The notes under the pieces: model-generated | What the model saw: the letters and a program-made list of their open reading frames with translations, nothing else | Databases searched by the model: none | Told to the model about the DNA's origin: nothing | NCBI RefSeq assembly: GCF_001411555.2 | Contig: NC_049907.1 | Coordinates: forward strand, 32,609,157-32,673,156 | Direction: 5' to 3' | Origin: Juglans regia | Lineage: Eukaryota; Streptophyta; Magnoliopsida; Fagales; Juglandaceae | DNA: 64,000 bases | Shown here: piece after piece, positions 1 to 11,640 of the stretch | Layout: each line of letters opens with the position of its first letter | Position numbering within the stretch: the stretch's first letter is position 1 | Position numbers and translations under genes: made by a program

Positions 1-93
1 AAAACAAACTTGTTCTAAAAAAGAAAGTCCTTTGGCATATCCAAACTGAAACATTATATTCATATCATCTCATAGCATCACATCGGGACAAAT

Positions 94-333
94 ACCATGT
101 TTAACCCCTGTGGTAGGGTTATAAACCACCATTATACCCGTGGCTGGGCCGTATACCATGTTTCACCCCCGTGGTAGGGTTATAAACCACCATTATACCC
201 GTGGCTGGGCCGTATTCTATGTTTCACCCCTGTGGTAGGGTTATAAACCACCATTATATACCCGTGGCTGGGCCGTATTCCATGTTTCACCCCGTGGTAG
301 GGTTATAAACCACCATTGTACCCGTGGATGGGC
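94..333. repeat. 61-bp minisatellite, four units
   Basis: Four tandem units start near 94, 155, 216 and 279. Spacings are 61, 61 and 63 bp. Each unit carries GTGGTAGGGTTATAAACCAC followed by CCCGTGGCTGGGCCGTAT. The third unit has a two-base AT insertion. Each unit looks like two diverged 30-bp half-units, matching the simpler 30-bp array in the related LTR at 22480-22629. Confidence 0.95.
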
Positions 334-1461
334 CTTAACAGAAACAAAATGGAACATCATCGGAACCAGATCACATTCAAATACAGAATCAAAACTTCAT
401 GCCAAGGTTTTCAGATGACACATCATATCAAAACAAAATACTGAATAGCTTCAGATCATTTCACATGTTCGAAATAAACAGAATCCAAAACATCTTCATT
501 TATTCATAGCAAAAAAACTTTTAGATTTTCATATTTGCTCCTTTTGCATAGTTCAGAAACATAATGTGCAAAATTAGCTCATGTCTACACCAGTCATGAC
601 AGAAAATAATTTCTCTTATATAGAATTTATGCATATGCAGAACAAACATTTGAGGTTGTTTCATATTTCTTTTCAAACAAACATGCATATTTTCAAAGTC
701 AACCTTATTTCATTTCTTTTATGCAAAACTAGTATATGAACCCCGCTTACCTGAACTTCTTAACTTTTCAGAATTTTCCTCAAAATGCCAAATCAACTAA
801 AAGTCGTCACCTATAAAATAATCACATAATTTTTCATAAATTTCCAATCGAACACGTATTTTAATATTTAAGTCTAAGATGCTAAAATAACATATTTTAA
901 TTCTTCAAAAACCTAAATTCACGTAATCCTAAAATATCGTCACATCTCTAAATTTCCTCGATATCAGTTAATACATCCAATTATACTTTAACATAATATT
1001 AATAAGATCCAACAAAAAGAATATTATTTACCGAAAACCTTTATTTTAAAGTAGTCCAATATAGAAATTGGTACCTTTGGAATATAATCCAATTAAACAC
1101 AATTTAATCTAAATAAAATACCATCTACACAAAATATAAATTTTTGAGGCATAAAACAAAGTCCATAAAAATATAACTCTGCCATGAATTTATACCAAGG
1201 ATAAAATGTAATTAGAACTCTTGGTAGTTTTATAATTGGAAAGGCAAAATTGTAAAAACACTTGAAGGAGTATTAGCTGTGCTACGTATAAATTATAAAC
1301 CATAAATAAAGCCTTGATGGCATTTTCGTAATTACAAGGAGATATGGGTTATTTGTAAAACAAGCTAATATTACGTGAAATACGTATGCGGGCCTCACCT
1401 TGGGGGAAAAGGGGTTGTGGCAAAGCTGAGGTGCGGTGTAAGGTGGTGATCGCGACGGAGC

Positions 1462-1464
<3 letters not shown>

Positions 1465-1495
<31 letters not shown>
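1465..1495. repeat. (GA)n microsatellite
   Basis: Uninterrupted GA dinucleotides on the plus strand. This corresponds to the CT-rich leader in the related LTR (about 21235-21305). Open frames crossing it encode only Ser-Leu runs and are not genes. Confidence 0.95.
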
Positions 1496-1496
<1 letters not shown>

Positions 1497-1870
1497 ACCG
1501 GGGGGGGAGACCAACAGATGAGAGAAAGAGACTGAGCACAACAAGAGAAATTGAGAAAGCGAGAGAGAATGGAAGCTCACTGCACAGGAAGGAGTTGTGC
1601 AAAGTGCTGGGAGGTGGATAGTGGCTACGTCAGCTGCTGGGTGGTCGAGTGCAGAGAGATAGAGTGATGAGAGAGCCAAGGTGATGATCAATTGAAAATG
1701 GCCATCTCGGTTCTGCTCTGTTTTCGGACTGCAAAAACAGAGACGTTGATCAGCTTCGGTTTCGTGTGGATGTCGCACTTGTTTTATGGTGCAGATTAGT
1801 GGCTATGGCAGCGTTATGGAGGAGCATGCAGCGGCCTGACCTCTTTGGAAAACTATAGTTTTCGTGCGTT

Positions 1871-3724
1871 TCGGGCTGGGCTCAATAGTGGCAGTGGCTG
1901 GTGGTAAAGCACGGCTGGGCTGCGTCGAACGATGACAAGCATAGAAGAAATCTGCTCTGTTTTCGGGGACTAAAACAGAGGTATCTTCGATGTTTGTTTG
2001 ACTGTGGGAGTTATACCACGGTGGCTGAGAAGGGGTGCAACGGCGAAGTGGAGCTGCGATCCGTGGAGATGTTATGCATGCATGGGTTGCGTCGATTCTG
2101 TATGGGGAGGCGGCTTGAGTTCTGGATGGTGTAGCGGCACTCTAGTCTAGGTTAGAGATCACTTCCGTCTTCTATGTACGAGTTCTATCTATATACGGGG
2201 ACGGTTGGCGTGAAAATAGAAATGAGACATGCGTAAACTGAAGTTAACGTGTGAAAACGTGGGTGGTTGGAAACACAAAACAAAAAAATATATATATAAA
2301 TATATATATTAATAATCCAACCATACAAATTTTAGATCTGGTGTTACAATTCTTGCTTTTCGTTTTTGACTTACTCAAGGAAGAAGTGCTCAAACGCCGA
2401 AAGCAAAAACATGAATCACGCATGAGCATACGGGACCCATCTGTTTTACGCTGCACGAAGAAAAAAAAAAAAAAAGCTACCGAAAGCAAAAACGCAAGAG
2501 GGCCACTCGAAAATTCTTTTGTTTTCCTTTCCGTTCCTGTGGCCAAAGAGAGAAAGCTGCCAACTTGAAAACAAATAAAAAGAATGCGGTAAGTGTTGGA
2601 TGCCGAAAGTAAAAGACACGGACGAAAATGAGCTGGGACGCCAAAAGCAATTTTGGCTGTACGGTGTGTTTTGAAGCCTATAAAATGGCTTGAAATGGAC
2701 GGAGAAAAACCGTCAGATGTTAGAGTAGAGTAGATTTTAGTGTTAAGTTGGAGAGGAGAGGAGAGGAGAGGAGTAGGGTAGAGTAGAGTAGAGTAGAGTA
2801 GAGAGTAATTTTTAATTTTAATAAAGCTCGGGTGAAGTGAGGGAGTACAGTAACTAAGCCTAATGGACCAACTGTTATTGCCGGGCTCCCTCTCACCAGT
2901 AGCATCCATTTTCAATTTTATTTTTACTTTATTTCAGTTTGAAATTTATGACGTGTTATTGTAATCCTTAAGCGTTCATTTTAATTTCAGTTTATTTAAA
3001 TTACTATCATTTAATTTTCACGTACTTTTAATTTTCGCTATTTAGATTACCATCATTTAATTTTCTGCACTTTTAATTTCAACAATTTAAATTACTGTCA
3101 TTTATTTTCACGCATTTTTAATTCCTACAATTTAAATTAATGTCATTTAATTTTCCTGCACCTTTAAATTTCTGCAATTTAATTTCCAGCAATTTTAATT
3201 TACTGTCTTGCACTTTAATTTCTTACTTTTCATCGTTGCATTCAAAAATCCAACAAACATGAATCTGGTTCACAACCAGTAAATTTTCTTTTTCATTGCA
3301 CTTCTCCATTTATTGTATATATCATCACTTTTATTTTTATTTTTTTCATTGTAAATATTTTTAACATTTTACACGAGTTTAACTTTTAAGCATTTTCTCT
3401 GAGGAGACGATTTAGAAATTTATTCTTAATTATTATGCGACACTCTCATGCACTTAGGATAGCCTTTGAGTTGCTCATTTTCGAGGAAGTCAGTTTTGTA
3501 CATGTTTTTGGATAGTGTTTTTGGACATGTTTTGAAAATGTTGGCGGACATGTTTCGAACACAATTTGGACAACAAAACAGAAGAACATAATAAATATCA
3601 CATTCTTCATAATCACATACAAAGATAGTTTCAAAATATTAAGAATTACATAAAAAAATAAACACTTCAAAACACATGTGTCGAACACAATCTGGACAGC
3701 AAAATAGAAGACCATAATAAATAT
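1871..3724 (+). other. AT-rich LTR/leader-like DNA, no gene
   Basis: No coding sequence is supportable here. There is a TATA-like box at 2679-2686, then a run of GAGAG and GTAGA units (about 2750-2805), then about 300 bp of degenerate repeats built on CATTTAATTTTC and GCAATTTAAATTA (about 2920-3230). The order of promoter-like box, purine repeats and AT-rich leader suggests a forward LTR plus 5' leader of an unidentified retrotransposon. No TG...CA boundary or target duplication was found, so the element is not named. The stretch 3446-3724 continues AT-rich with no recognisable protein. Confidence 0.35.
2679..2686 (+). promoter_or_regulatory. TATA-like box
   Basis: TATAAAAT sits in CCTATAAAATGG, followed by a purine-rich leader. 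The spacing suits an LTR promoter, but no transcription start can be confirmed. Confidence 0.4.
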
Positions 3725-4682
3725 CACAAGTCTAAACTCCTACAAAGCTAAGGATAAAGTTATGATGACGCTCTTATTTTCCAGTCAAGGATCAGATATA
3801 CAATGATAATGGACGGGAACGAGTCTAGTTCCAAATTGCCTGGACAGACTACCTCCCCGTGGACCAAGGAGACGGGTCGAGCCAGAGGCCACCTTGTCTC
3901 CTCATGATGGAGAGCGGGATCAGCCCCACGGTTACCTGACTAACCTATCCCGACCCCTAGTGCAGCAAAAAGCAGCCTGGTCTTCTTATATCCAACTCCG
4001 TGACCACGGTGCTACTTGAAGGGTCATAGAGGCGGGTTAGCAAAACGTTTCATGGCCTCCCCCGAGGAGGCAACCGGGGTCTCTCTGGCACGCTTAACTC
4101 TTATGGGGGATTTCTATTCCCCCAAGCCGATGGTAGCGGACGATGGCCAATGAACACTGACAACACTTCTCTCCTTCTCTTTCAGTTGCATGACAAAATA
4201 AAGCACAACAATGCAAAAAGGAATAATAGAGGGACTAGGTGGGGTAAAAACACATCCAAGAGATGGACGACAAAAATGAGGAAATCGGCATAAGGAAAAA
4301 GTAGAGAGACGTCGGTCTCACCAAATAAAGTCGCTAAAGGCCCCAAGAGGACGACTACCTAACAAGGGCAAATGAAGGCAATGCAAACAGATAAGCGGTC
4401 AGCCAGCGGGGTAGTCAGGAATAGGTTAGGCGCTGGTGGGGTGGACCATAAGCTCCGTGTGATGGCCATCCCCCCGACTAACACCAAACCCATAATTTCC
4501 TGCGACAAAACTCCTTAGGCCGGCCATGAAAAAGAAGAAGAAGAAGGAAAAGCATAGAAGGAAGCATCAGATAAGAGCAAAGTGAAAAGGGAAAACATCA
4601 TAAAGACAAGTAGTCCGACACAACAAAATATGAAGCAATTTCATTAATGATCAAAAGTTGCACACAAGCTGCATGGCGGCGG
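3725..4682 (-). mobile_element. Family A (Tat-like gypsy) leader segment, left part of copy A1
   Basis: The stretch matches two other same-orientation segments, 10556-11640 and 20161-20513 plus 23330-23691. Shared blocks include GAGGCGGGTTAGCAAAACG, CTTCTCTTTCAGTTGCATG and GGTTAGGCGCTGG. It contains no open gene. It lies upstream (gene sense, minus strand) of the repeat array and gag-protease in other family A copies. The same sequence resumes at 8258 after solo LTR B1, which proves a nested insertion. I infer a Tat-like lineage from the gag and protease relics in the other copies. Confidence 0.7.
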
Positions 4683-7600
4683 TGTAAGACCCTGCCTAAT
4701 TAACCATTAGGATTAACCCTTAAATGCTCTAGATTACGTTTTTAATTTTGGATTATTACTAAGATCAATGTTGATAGCGAGGTTAGCCTTAACCTTGACA
4801 CTTAGTATCATTAAGCAAATGATTAGAGACACAAGCCCATTAGTGAATTTAGTGAGGCTTTTAGGACCTTAGGACATTCATAGGCCTAGCCCAAGAAGCC
4901 TTGAACCAAGCCCTTAGGGATTCAAGACTTAGTAGCTAGCTTTGGCCTTTGGGCCAAACTTGGTGTAGAGTTGACCCATGACCCGATTAGGCCAAATCAA
5001 GCTCTTTCAAGCCCATCTTAGTGGATCTTGAGGTCTCTTTTCAACCCTCAAAATCTAAAAATGAGGCCCCCTCTTGCTCAAGCCCAAAAGCCATCAACCC
5101 ACACATTTGGCCTTTTTAAGCTCACAAGGCCCAAACCCATGTTTGGGTTTATTTCACTATTCAAGTTTAAAGCCCAATACACCATACCATGGGTTTCTTT
5201 AAACCCATATCATACCCTAAATGCCCAAATTAAGTTTTGAAGGTTGGCTAAGACCATTAAGCAACATACATGAGGTTAGTGATCTTTAAGTCATGCTTTG
5301 AAACTTAATTTTGTCTTAATCTTTTCTTAGCTTTTTAGTCTGAAATTTTCTAGATTTATTATTCCGTTTCATCATACGTAGATCTTATTAATACCCTAGA
5401 TAAACCTCCCCACATGTCATTAAGGAAAATGATATATCAAACCCCAAAACTTCATCAATCGGCTAATGTGTATCCCCTTTGAGTGCATGGTCTATTTTGC
5501 CTTTAGGCCCAATATTGTTGTGCCATTTCCTCCAGGGTAATATGGTCCTTAGACACCTCGTGAGACCCCTTCAAATCCAAAATAAGCCTTGGACGGAATT
5601 GGTTTCACAAACCAAACCAATTGACCAAACCGATTGCACCCTTAGTCTAAGTTGAGTGGGAATCGGCTGGGTTGAGATTTAACCAACCATCGGCCTTGGT
5701 TGAGCCACCACCCCACTCCACCTTTATCACCATCCAATCCCCAAGAGGCCCCATGACCATCATGAGAAATTTGACTAAGATTTTCCCTTCCAAAACCAAA
5801 ACTCAAATTTGCCAAGTGAAAACCACTTGAATCTGCCGGTTTGCATGGGTGGTTTGCTTGACTTTTTGTCATCTGAACCATGCCTCACGACCTGGAAACG
5901 TCTACAGGACCATTGTAGCCACAGTAAGGTCGAAATCATGGTGGTTTCAAGCCACTATTCCCCCTGCACAAGAAGCAAATCTGGAAAATTAAGCTCTTAT
6001 ACCACCTCCCACTTCACCCAATCACCTTGCATTAAGGCAACCGGCTCCACCCGCTTGGCCACCTATAAATACCTCCCTCACTTCCTCATTTACTGATCCA
6101 CACCTCAGCTCCAAGCTTCCTCTTGAGTCTTGAGAGCACTTCTCCCCCTTAGGAGCAATAGAGTGAAACCGAGTGAGTTTTGGTGAGTTCTTGAGCAAGG
6201 TTGTCTTGAGAGCTTTGAAGGCCACGAAGTTTGTAAGTCATCTTGATCTTGATCTTAGTTTGCATGTTAAAATTTGTTTTTAAGTGTTGGTATGAGTCTT
6301 GGTTGAGTTTTGAGAAGATTATCATGCTTAGTTCAAAATTGGGACATTAAAGGATGGTTTGTATGTTTAAATGATTTTAAATGGAAATTTGGCTATGTCA
6401 TGTCGTAAGTATGATTTGATATGATTTATCATTGTCTTAGAACGATTATGGAAGATTTAATTCTTGATTAAAAGCATGCAATCATAGGCGTTAAATCTAT
6501 CTTATTTTGATCATCAAGCATGTATCGGTTTTGAATAAATTGGAGATTAAGGACTTCTTAGCCATGATTAAGTGTTGGGATGAGCTTGATTATACAAGAA
6601 TTAGCCTTCATAATGTCATTAAAGACTTTAGTGATTGTTTGTGATTAAAGAAAATCTTATATGCATGCATTCATAGGGATCAATAGTTAAAAACACACTT
6701 AGGCATCAACTAAAGTGCATGCCATGGGTTGGGGCTGTTTGATTAAGTTCTACTTTGATTGTAAAAATCTAAGGGTATAGATGGTTTTAGAATGTCATAA
6801 ATATGATGTCCATAAAGTTTGGTTACATTTGGAGTTCGTTTACAATTAGAGAAAAATTAGGGCCTTTGCGGCAATTTTTGAAAGACTGAGTATTTTTGTA
6901 AATACCCATTTTTGAAGCCTTTGTTTATGAACCTCATCCATAGTAGGATTAATCCTAACATGGTACGCACTTGATTTCAGCAACTACGACATTTTTTCAA
7001 ATTACTCAGGAAGTTTGTAAGTTGGCCTCTAACTTACACATTGATAGATTATTTATTAATTATTGATAAATGTTTCATTCATATTTCAATTATCATTTTA
7101 AGCTTAAAATATCATGTTATATGAGACATTGAACGCATACTTACATGACGTGATATTTTTCACCACTTTTGCATATTGCATCTATAAATATCATTTTTTG
7201 CATGAAAGCTTGCCACATATGCACATGTCATGAAAAACATTTTTTAAATATAACATGAAAATAATTTTTGTCACGAACCCAAAGGCTAGGATGAGGAATT
7301 ATCCTAGTGAAACTTTTCTATCCACTCTGGAGTGTTTAAGAATAGAGTGGTAACCCTAGGTTGACAAAGAATAGTCAACTGGTTTCGAATGAGTTCTTTT
7401 TAAAGAAAGTCGGAGCGAAGTCAGTATGTTATGATATCTAATGTTGGTGGGTGTACACGTTATGATGTTATGTTATATTTACCAATGCATTGAAAACAGC
7501 AAGTACTGCAGTCACCAGCAGGTACTCACAGAGCATATGAGGAACTGTGACGTTACCATACGTTATGCTGTTATATGATTTTTTAATAATTTTTATGATG

Positions 7601-8257
7601 AAGTTATGTTTTAAAAAATGGAAGTAAAAATGTTCCATGAATGAAACATGTGTCTCAATTTCTCTGAAAATGTTAAGGAATCTGAATGGGAGACATGCAT
7701 ACTGATTTTTCTACATTTCATGCATTGCATATTTATCATTCTTCTTGCTTAATTTATCTTTGTGCACATTGGTTGTTTAACTTGCTAAGATTTCAAATAA
7801 ATCTCACCCCTTATGGGACCATTATCATTCCACTCGGAATGGTAGAAGTTGTGTCAGGTCTTGAGGAGGACGAGCTAGATGGAGCACTGGATCTAATTGA
7901 TTGAGGAGGAGTCAGACCTTGAGAGGAGATTGGATTTAATCCTAATGTTTATAGGCCAAGTCCTTCATGCTTTAGAATGCATGAAGTGGATGATTTGACT
8001 TTGACTCATAGTTGTACTAAGATTATGTTACATTTGGTACTTTGAACATGATGATCACTAATGAATTGAGATATTTAGTTATTTTGGGATACATTATACC
8101 TTTACTTTTATTTCCGTTGCGATTATTGTATACTGCTAGTTGCATACTAGGATGCATTGCATAATAATTGTCATGTACGGGGGTATGTAACCTTGTGTTG
8201 CATGTCCTGACACTCTGAATCTCCGTTTCATCCCAAGCGGGGGTTGGACGAGTCACA
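4683..8257 (+). mobile_element. Solo LTR, family B copy B1
   Basis: The sequence runs from TGTAAGACCCTGCC to GACGAGTCACA, giving canonical TG...CA ends. Flanks are GGCGG (4678-4682) and GGCGA (8258-8262), a 5-bp target duplication with one mismatch. The unoccupied site is preserved in another copy of the host element near 11266. No internal polyprotein is present, so this is a solo LTR of about 3.6 kb. A TATA box lies at 6064-6071. Related copies occur at 14294-18745 (reverse), 32491-34032 (5' part only) and from 63332 (reverse). LTRs this long starting TGTAA(C/G)ACCC are typical of Tekay/Del chromoviruses; that assignment is inference. Confidence 0.85.
6064..6071 (+). promoter_or_regulatory. 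TATA box of LTR B1
   Basis: TATAAATA in the context ACCTATAAATACCTCC. The same box and following CTCACTTCCTCATT-type leader recur at 33782 in copy B3 and, inverted, at about 16695-16702 in copy B2. This conservation supports a U3/R boundary. Confidence 0.7.
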
Positions 8258-8340
8258 GGCGATGCACATGTATTTACATTTATGAAAAGGAGCAAAATGA
8301 AATGACAGCAGCGATATCAAGAAGCTAGGGTGTAGCGACG

Positions 8341-8667
8341 TCAGGCACCATGCTGGGAGACCTCAGCACTGAGAGCGTCAACCTCAGGAACGTTGGGATT
8401 AGGATTGCCGGGCTGGGGAGCAGCAAGCTCATACATGGCCGGGAAGGCTGGACCCGTAAAAGCATCGGGGATCTCTCTCATTCCGAACTTGTGGCTGAAT
8501 GTGAAAGCTTATTTGTCAATGGCAACCTGGGTAAGGTCAAGGTCCCGCAAATACTTCTTGCGAGTCCGCGAACATAGCTGCGGTCCAGGATGTAGCCTGA
8601 CATTGCCAACCACTGGAGTGCCTCCCCCATCGGAAGTTGTGGGTTGGGTGGATTTCTTAGAGGCCAT
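8341..8667 (-). pseudogene. Small LTR-proximal reading frame, 108 codons, one internal stop
   Basis: The frame starts with ATG at 8667 about 135 bp below a TATA box and reads to TGA at 8341-8343. A TAA at 8509-8511 breaks it after 52 codons. The N-terminus is rich in Ser, Thr and Lys; the C-terminal half contains GMREIPDAF. Copy A2 (about 11371-11600, minus) has the corresponding MKEIPDSF in the same relative place. No known domain was recognised. It may be the first exon or N-terminal part of a family A leader protein. Presence in two diverged copies argues it was once coding, but both copies are now broken. Confidence 0.4.
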
Positions 8668-8802
8668 TGACGAAGGAGTAAAATGCAGCGAGAAAAGGAG
8701 AAAATAGTATAAGTGGAAGGGGGGGGGGGGAGTTAGGAGAGTAAGGATGACAAAGGAATTACAGTGCGGTGAAAGAGGATAAAACTATAATCCCAATCCC
8801 AT

Positions 8803-8809
8803 TTATATA
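8803..8809 (-). promoter_or_regulatory. TATA box of family A LTR (reverse)
   Basis: The minus strand reads CCTATATAAATGGG. It lies upstream of the start codon at 8667. Comparable boxes occur on the plus strand at 52332 and 60893 in related LTRs. Confidence 0.6.
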
Positions 8810-9500
8810 GGAGGAAGGTAGCGGTTAATCTCTCACGCCTCGTGGCAAAAGGAAGAGGTACAAGACGCTTTGAATCCCAGAAAACACGCACCATGAAGCG
8901 ACGTGAAGGTGAAGAGCCGCCCGCCGCCCTCAATACAGATACAACTGAAAAGATGCCATCAAATTTATCGAGAAACGTGCCAACAAAAGTTGGAAGGGAA
9001 GCAGTATCTGGACAACCAAGCAACGAGGAACCACCTCAAGCTTCGGAGCCTTGCACACGTCTGTAGAGGCACCCCACCCTCGACGTCAAGGCGGATTTAA
9101 GATTAAAAATAATTCCCACCGTACGAGTCCGATGAGAATTAGCTTGGAAACTGTAAGGGATTTTTCCCTCCTCTATCTTAGCGGGCCAGATAAAGGTAAC
9201 AAAGGGAGCAAGAACCGAAGGCCCAGCCCAGAACAGATAAACTCTTCGACCCGGACCACGGGTAGGCCTCCCCTGGACGCAATCTCCTTGAGGGAGGGTA
9301 CTGTAGGGGGATGAGACTCGCCAACCTAGAGACCCCTTGAATAGTGTCCAGCCCTTGAGTACATGTCCTTGTAAATGGATGGGAAGTAAGGAGAACCCTC
9401 GATCCTTTGACACGGAGACATCGATGGACCACCAAGGATGCTAGAATTGTAAGACAAATCGGGAGACTACGTCACATTAATGGCACCACTACCCGAGTAA

Positions 9501-10069
9501 CATGCCCCGCTCCGCTTCCGCTCTGCCCCCGCATGGGCGGAACGGGGGCCCCGCCCTGCATCTAGGGCTCCTAGGGGGCCGGTGAAGGGAGGGCCCAACC
9601 CCGCCCCGCATTTCCCCCGTCCCCACCCCCACCCCCATTTATATATATATTATATACATATATATAAACATAAATATATATTTATATTTTAAAAATTGTG
9701 TATATATAAATGTATATTACAATTTGTTAGACTTGTTCACAAAATATGCATTAACAAATTTAAAAACTATATAGTTTAAAAATTAATACACTATAATTTA
9801 TACAAAATATGTACTAGCAAATTTAAAAATTACATAGTTTTTAAATTATAGTCGTATTTACAAAATTTAAATTTATAATTTGGATTTAAAAATGTATTTT
9901 TAATTACTTTTGCACTTATAAATAATTTTTAAATAAAATAAATGTAGCATTTTTTTTAAGTGAAAAGAGGCGGGGCAGAATGAGAATCTGCCCCGCACCC
10001 CGCCCCCGCATCCCGGGGGCGGGGGTGAAAACCCCACCCCCCACCCTGTAGGGGGCGGGTAGCACCCCT
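9501..10069. mobile_element. Short element with GC-rich ends and AT-rich core
   Basis: About 110-130 bp at each end is extremely G+C-rich (CATGCCCCGCTCCGC on the left; CCCGCCCCCTACAGGG on the reverse of the right end), while the middle, about 9640-9955, is very A+T-rich. The ends are imperfect inverted repeats and could fold into a large hairpin. It contains no gene. The architecture fits a non-autonomous foldback or hAT-like element. No clean target duplication was found, so the class is unresolved. Confidence 0.5.
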
Positions 10070-10555
10070 AAGATCTAGGACTATTAAGTGTGTCACCGAC
10101 GCTTTGATGATCACATATGGTGAATGAGCTGATAAAACAATGCCAAACCGGATTACCAAGACGAACCAAACGTTTTGGAAACGTTTATTTGATAATGCAC
10201 ACCAGTAAACACAAGCCGTTCCATCATTACAGAATGTGGACAAACGAGTGAAAATGAGAGATTGAAACGCTCTTTAATCTAGCGGAAAGCAACTCCTTTG
10301 GCTAAAAATAAAGGGTCATAGCTGACAAGTCCTCCAAAGAAAAAAAAAGGAGTAGCATCAACAAATGCAAACCTTTGTCCTCCATGCTCCTTTGAGCAGA
10401 CTGCAGACTTCAGACTCTGTTGGAAGCACAGGTATCGCTCACTTTTTGGTAGTTGCAATGGCTCCACATGCATTTGCAAATTTGAGCACTTGCCTCACCC
10501 TCGGTTCATCCTTCAACCAAAGTAAAGGTAGAAACACACATTTAGAAGCGTGACC
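10070..10555. other. Unassigned intergenic stretch
   Basis: No coding sequence, recognisable repeat family or RNA gene was identified. It separates the GC-ended element from family A copy A2 and may be remnant U3 of A1 or A2. Confidence 0.4.
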
Positions 10556-11640
10556 TATGAACCAAAGTGTAGGTATCCAACTCTGCAATCACGATGCTAC
10601 TCGAAGGGGCATAGAGGCGGGTTAGCAAAACGCTTCCCGGCCTCTCCCCTAGGAGGCAACCGGAGTCTCCCTGGCATGGCTTAACTCTTAGAGAGGAGAT
10701 TTCCATTCCCTTAAGCCAATGGCGCGGGCGAAGGCCAACAAACCCTGACAACACTTCTCTCCTTCTCTTTCAGTTGCATGCCAAAATAAAGCACATCAAC
10801 GCAAAAAGGAAGATTGGATGGACAAGGCAGGGTAAAAGCGCATTCAAGAGATAGAAGGTAAAAAGGAGTAAATCCACAAAAGGAAAAAGTGGAGAGACGT
10901 CGGCCTCACCAAATAAAGTCACTAAAGGCCCCAAGAGGACGACTACCTAACAAGGGCAAACGAAGGCAGCGCAAACAGATTAGTGGCCGGCTAGCGGGGT
11001 AGTCAGGAATAGGTTAGGCGCTGGCGGGGTGGACCATAAGCTTCGTTTGACAACCATCCCCATGCCTAACGCGAAACCAATAATTTCTTGCGACAAAACT
11101 CCCCATGCCGGCCATAAAAAAGAAGAAGAAGAAGAAGGAAAAGTATAGAAGGAAGCATTAGAGAAGAGCAAAATGAGAAATGGGAAATATCGTAAAGACA
11201 AGCAGCCCGACACAACAAAATATGAAGCAATTTCATTAATGATCAAAAGTTGCACACAAGCTGCATGGCGGCGGAGCATAGGGATGTACATTTACAAAAA
11301 GGAAAAGAAAGAGAAAGACGAGCAAAGTGAAATGACAGCAATGACATCAAGAAGCTAGGGCGTAGAAATGTCAGGCACCATGCTCGGAGACCTCACCATC
11401 GAGAGCATCAACCTCAAGAATGCCGAGATCAGGATCGCCAATGGGGAGCAGCAAGCCTAGGCATGGCCTAGAAGGAAGGACCCATAAAAGAATCGGGGAT
11501 CTCTTTCATCCTCAACTTGCGGTCGAATGCCAAAGCTTCTTCATCAACGGCAACCTAGGTAAGGACAAGGTTTGGCAAATACTTCTTGAGAGTCCATGAA
11601 CATAGCTGTAGTCTATCCATGAGGAGTTTAGACTTTGCAA
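10556..11640 (-). mobile_element. Family A copy A2 leader segment (reverse)
   Basis: This is nearly collinear with 3990-4682 plus 8258-8600. At the position where LTR B1 sits in A1, this copy reads continuously through GCATGGCGGCGGAGCATAGG, so it preserves the empty site. It contains the eroded homologue of the small reading frame at 8341-8667 (about 11371-11600, minus strand, several stops). Near 11640 it meets a forward-oriented family A repeat array, making a head-to-head junction. Confidence 0.65.

Larger units (their letters stand above)
1..1870 (-). mobile_element. Partial LTR, family E copy (reverse)
   Basis: This segment is the reverse complement of much of the solo LTR at 20514-23329. 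Matching landmarks occur in inverted order: the CACGGGT/GGGCCGTAT minisatellite (94-333 against 22480-22629), the stretch near 800-860 that mirrors about 22010-22070, the GA/CT tract (1465-1495 against about 21235-21305), and a GC-rich leader (about 1700-1850 against about 20965-21100). The copy runs off the left edge of the window. Homology fades near 1870, so neither terminus is defined. No coding sequence is credible; open frames here follow the microsatellites. It is probably an LTR of a long-LTR gypsy family. The relationship was seen by eye and percent identity was not calculated. Confidence 0.7.
8258..9500 (-). mobile_element. Family A copy A1, right part with LTR promoter (reverse)
   Basis: This continues the element interrupted at 4682. 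Reading the minus strand, it begins with U3-like sequence (about 9500 to 8810), has a TATA box at 8803-8809, and then a short leader and a start codon at 8667. The U3 part resembles 51990-52110 on the plus strand (shared AATTCTCA-CGGAC-GAGTA-GGTGGGAATT). It was probably the 5' LTR of a Tat-like element. Its right boundary abuts the GC-ended element at 9501. Confidence 0.6.

Noticed and set aside
94..333. Possible CRISPR-like array
   Set aside because: Units are contiguous without unique spacers, and the context is a plant LTR minisatellite.
1282..1778. Ser/Leu-rich minus-strand frames
   Set aside because: They are generated by the (GA)n microsatellite in the family E LTR.
9036..9435. Overlapping frames of 85-125 codons on both strands
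   Set aside because: The region matches U3-like DNA of family A, frames exist on both strands, and no motif is recognised.
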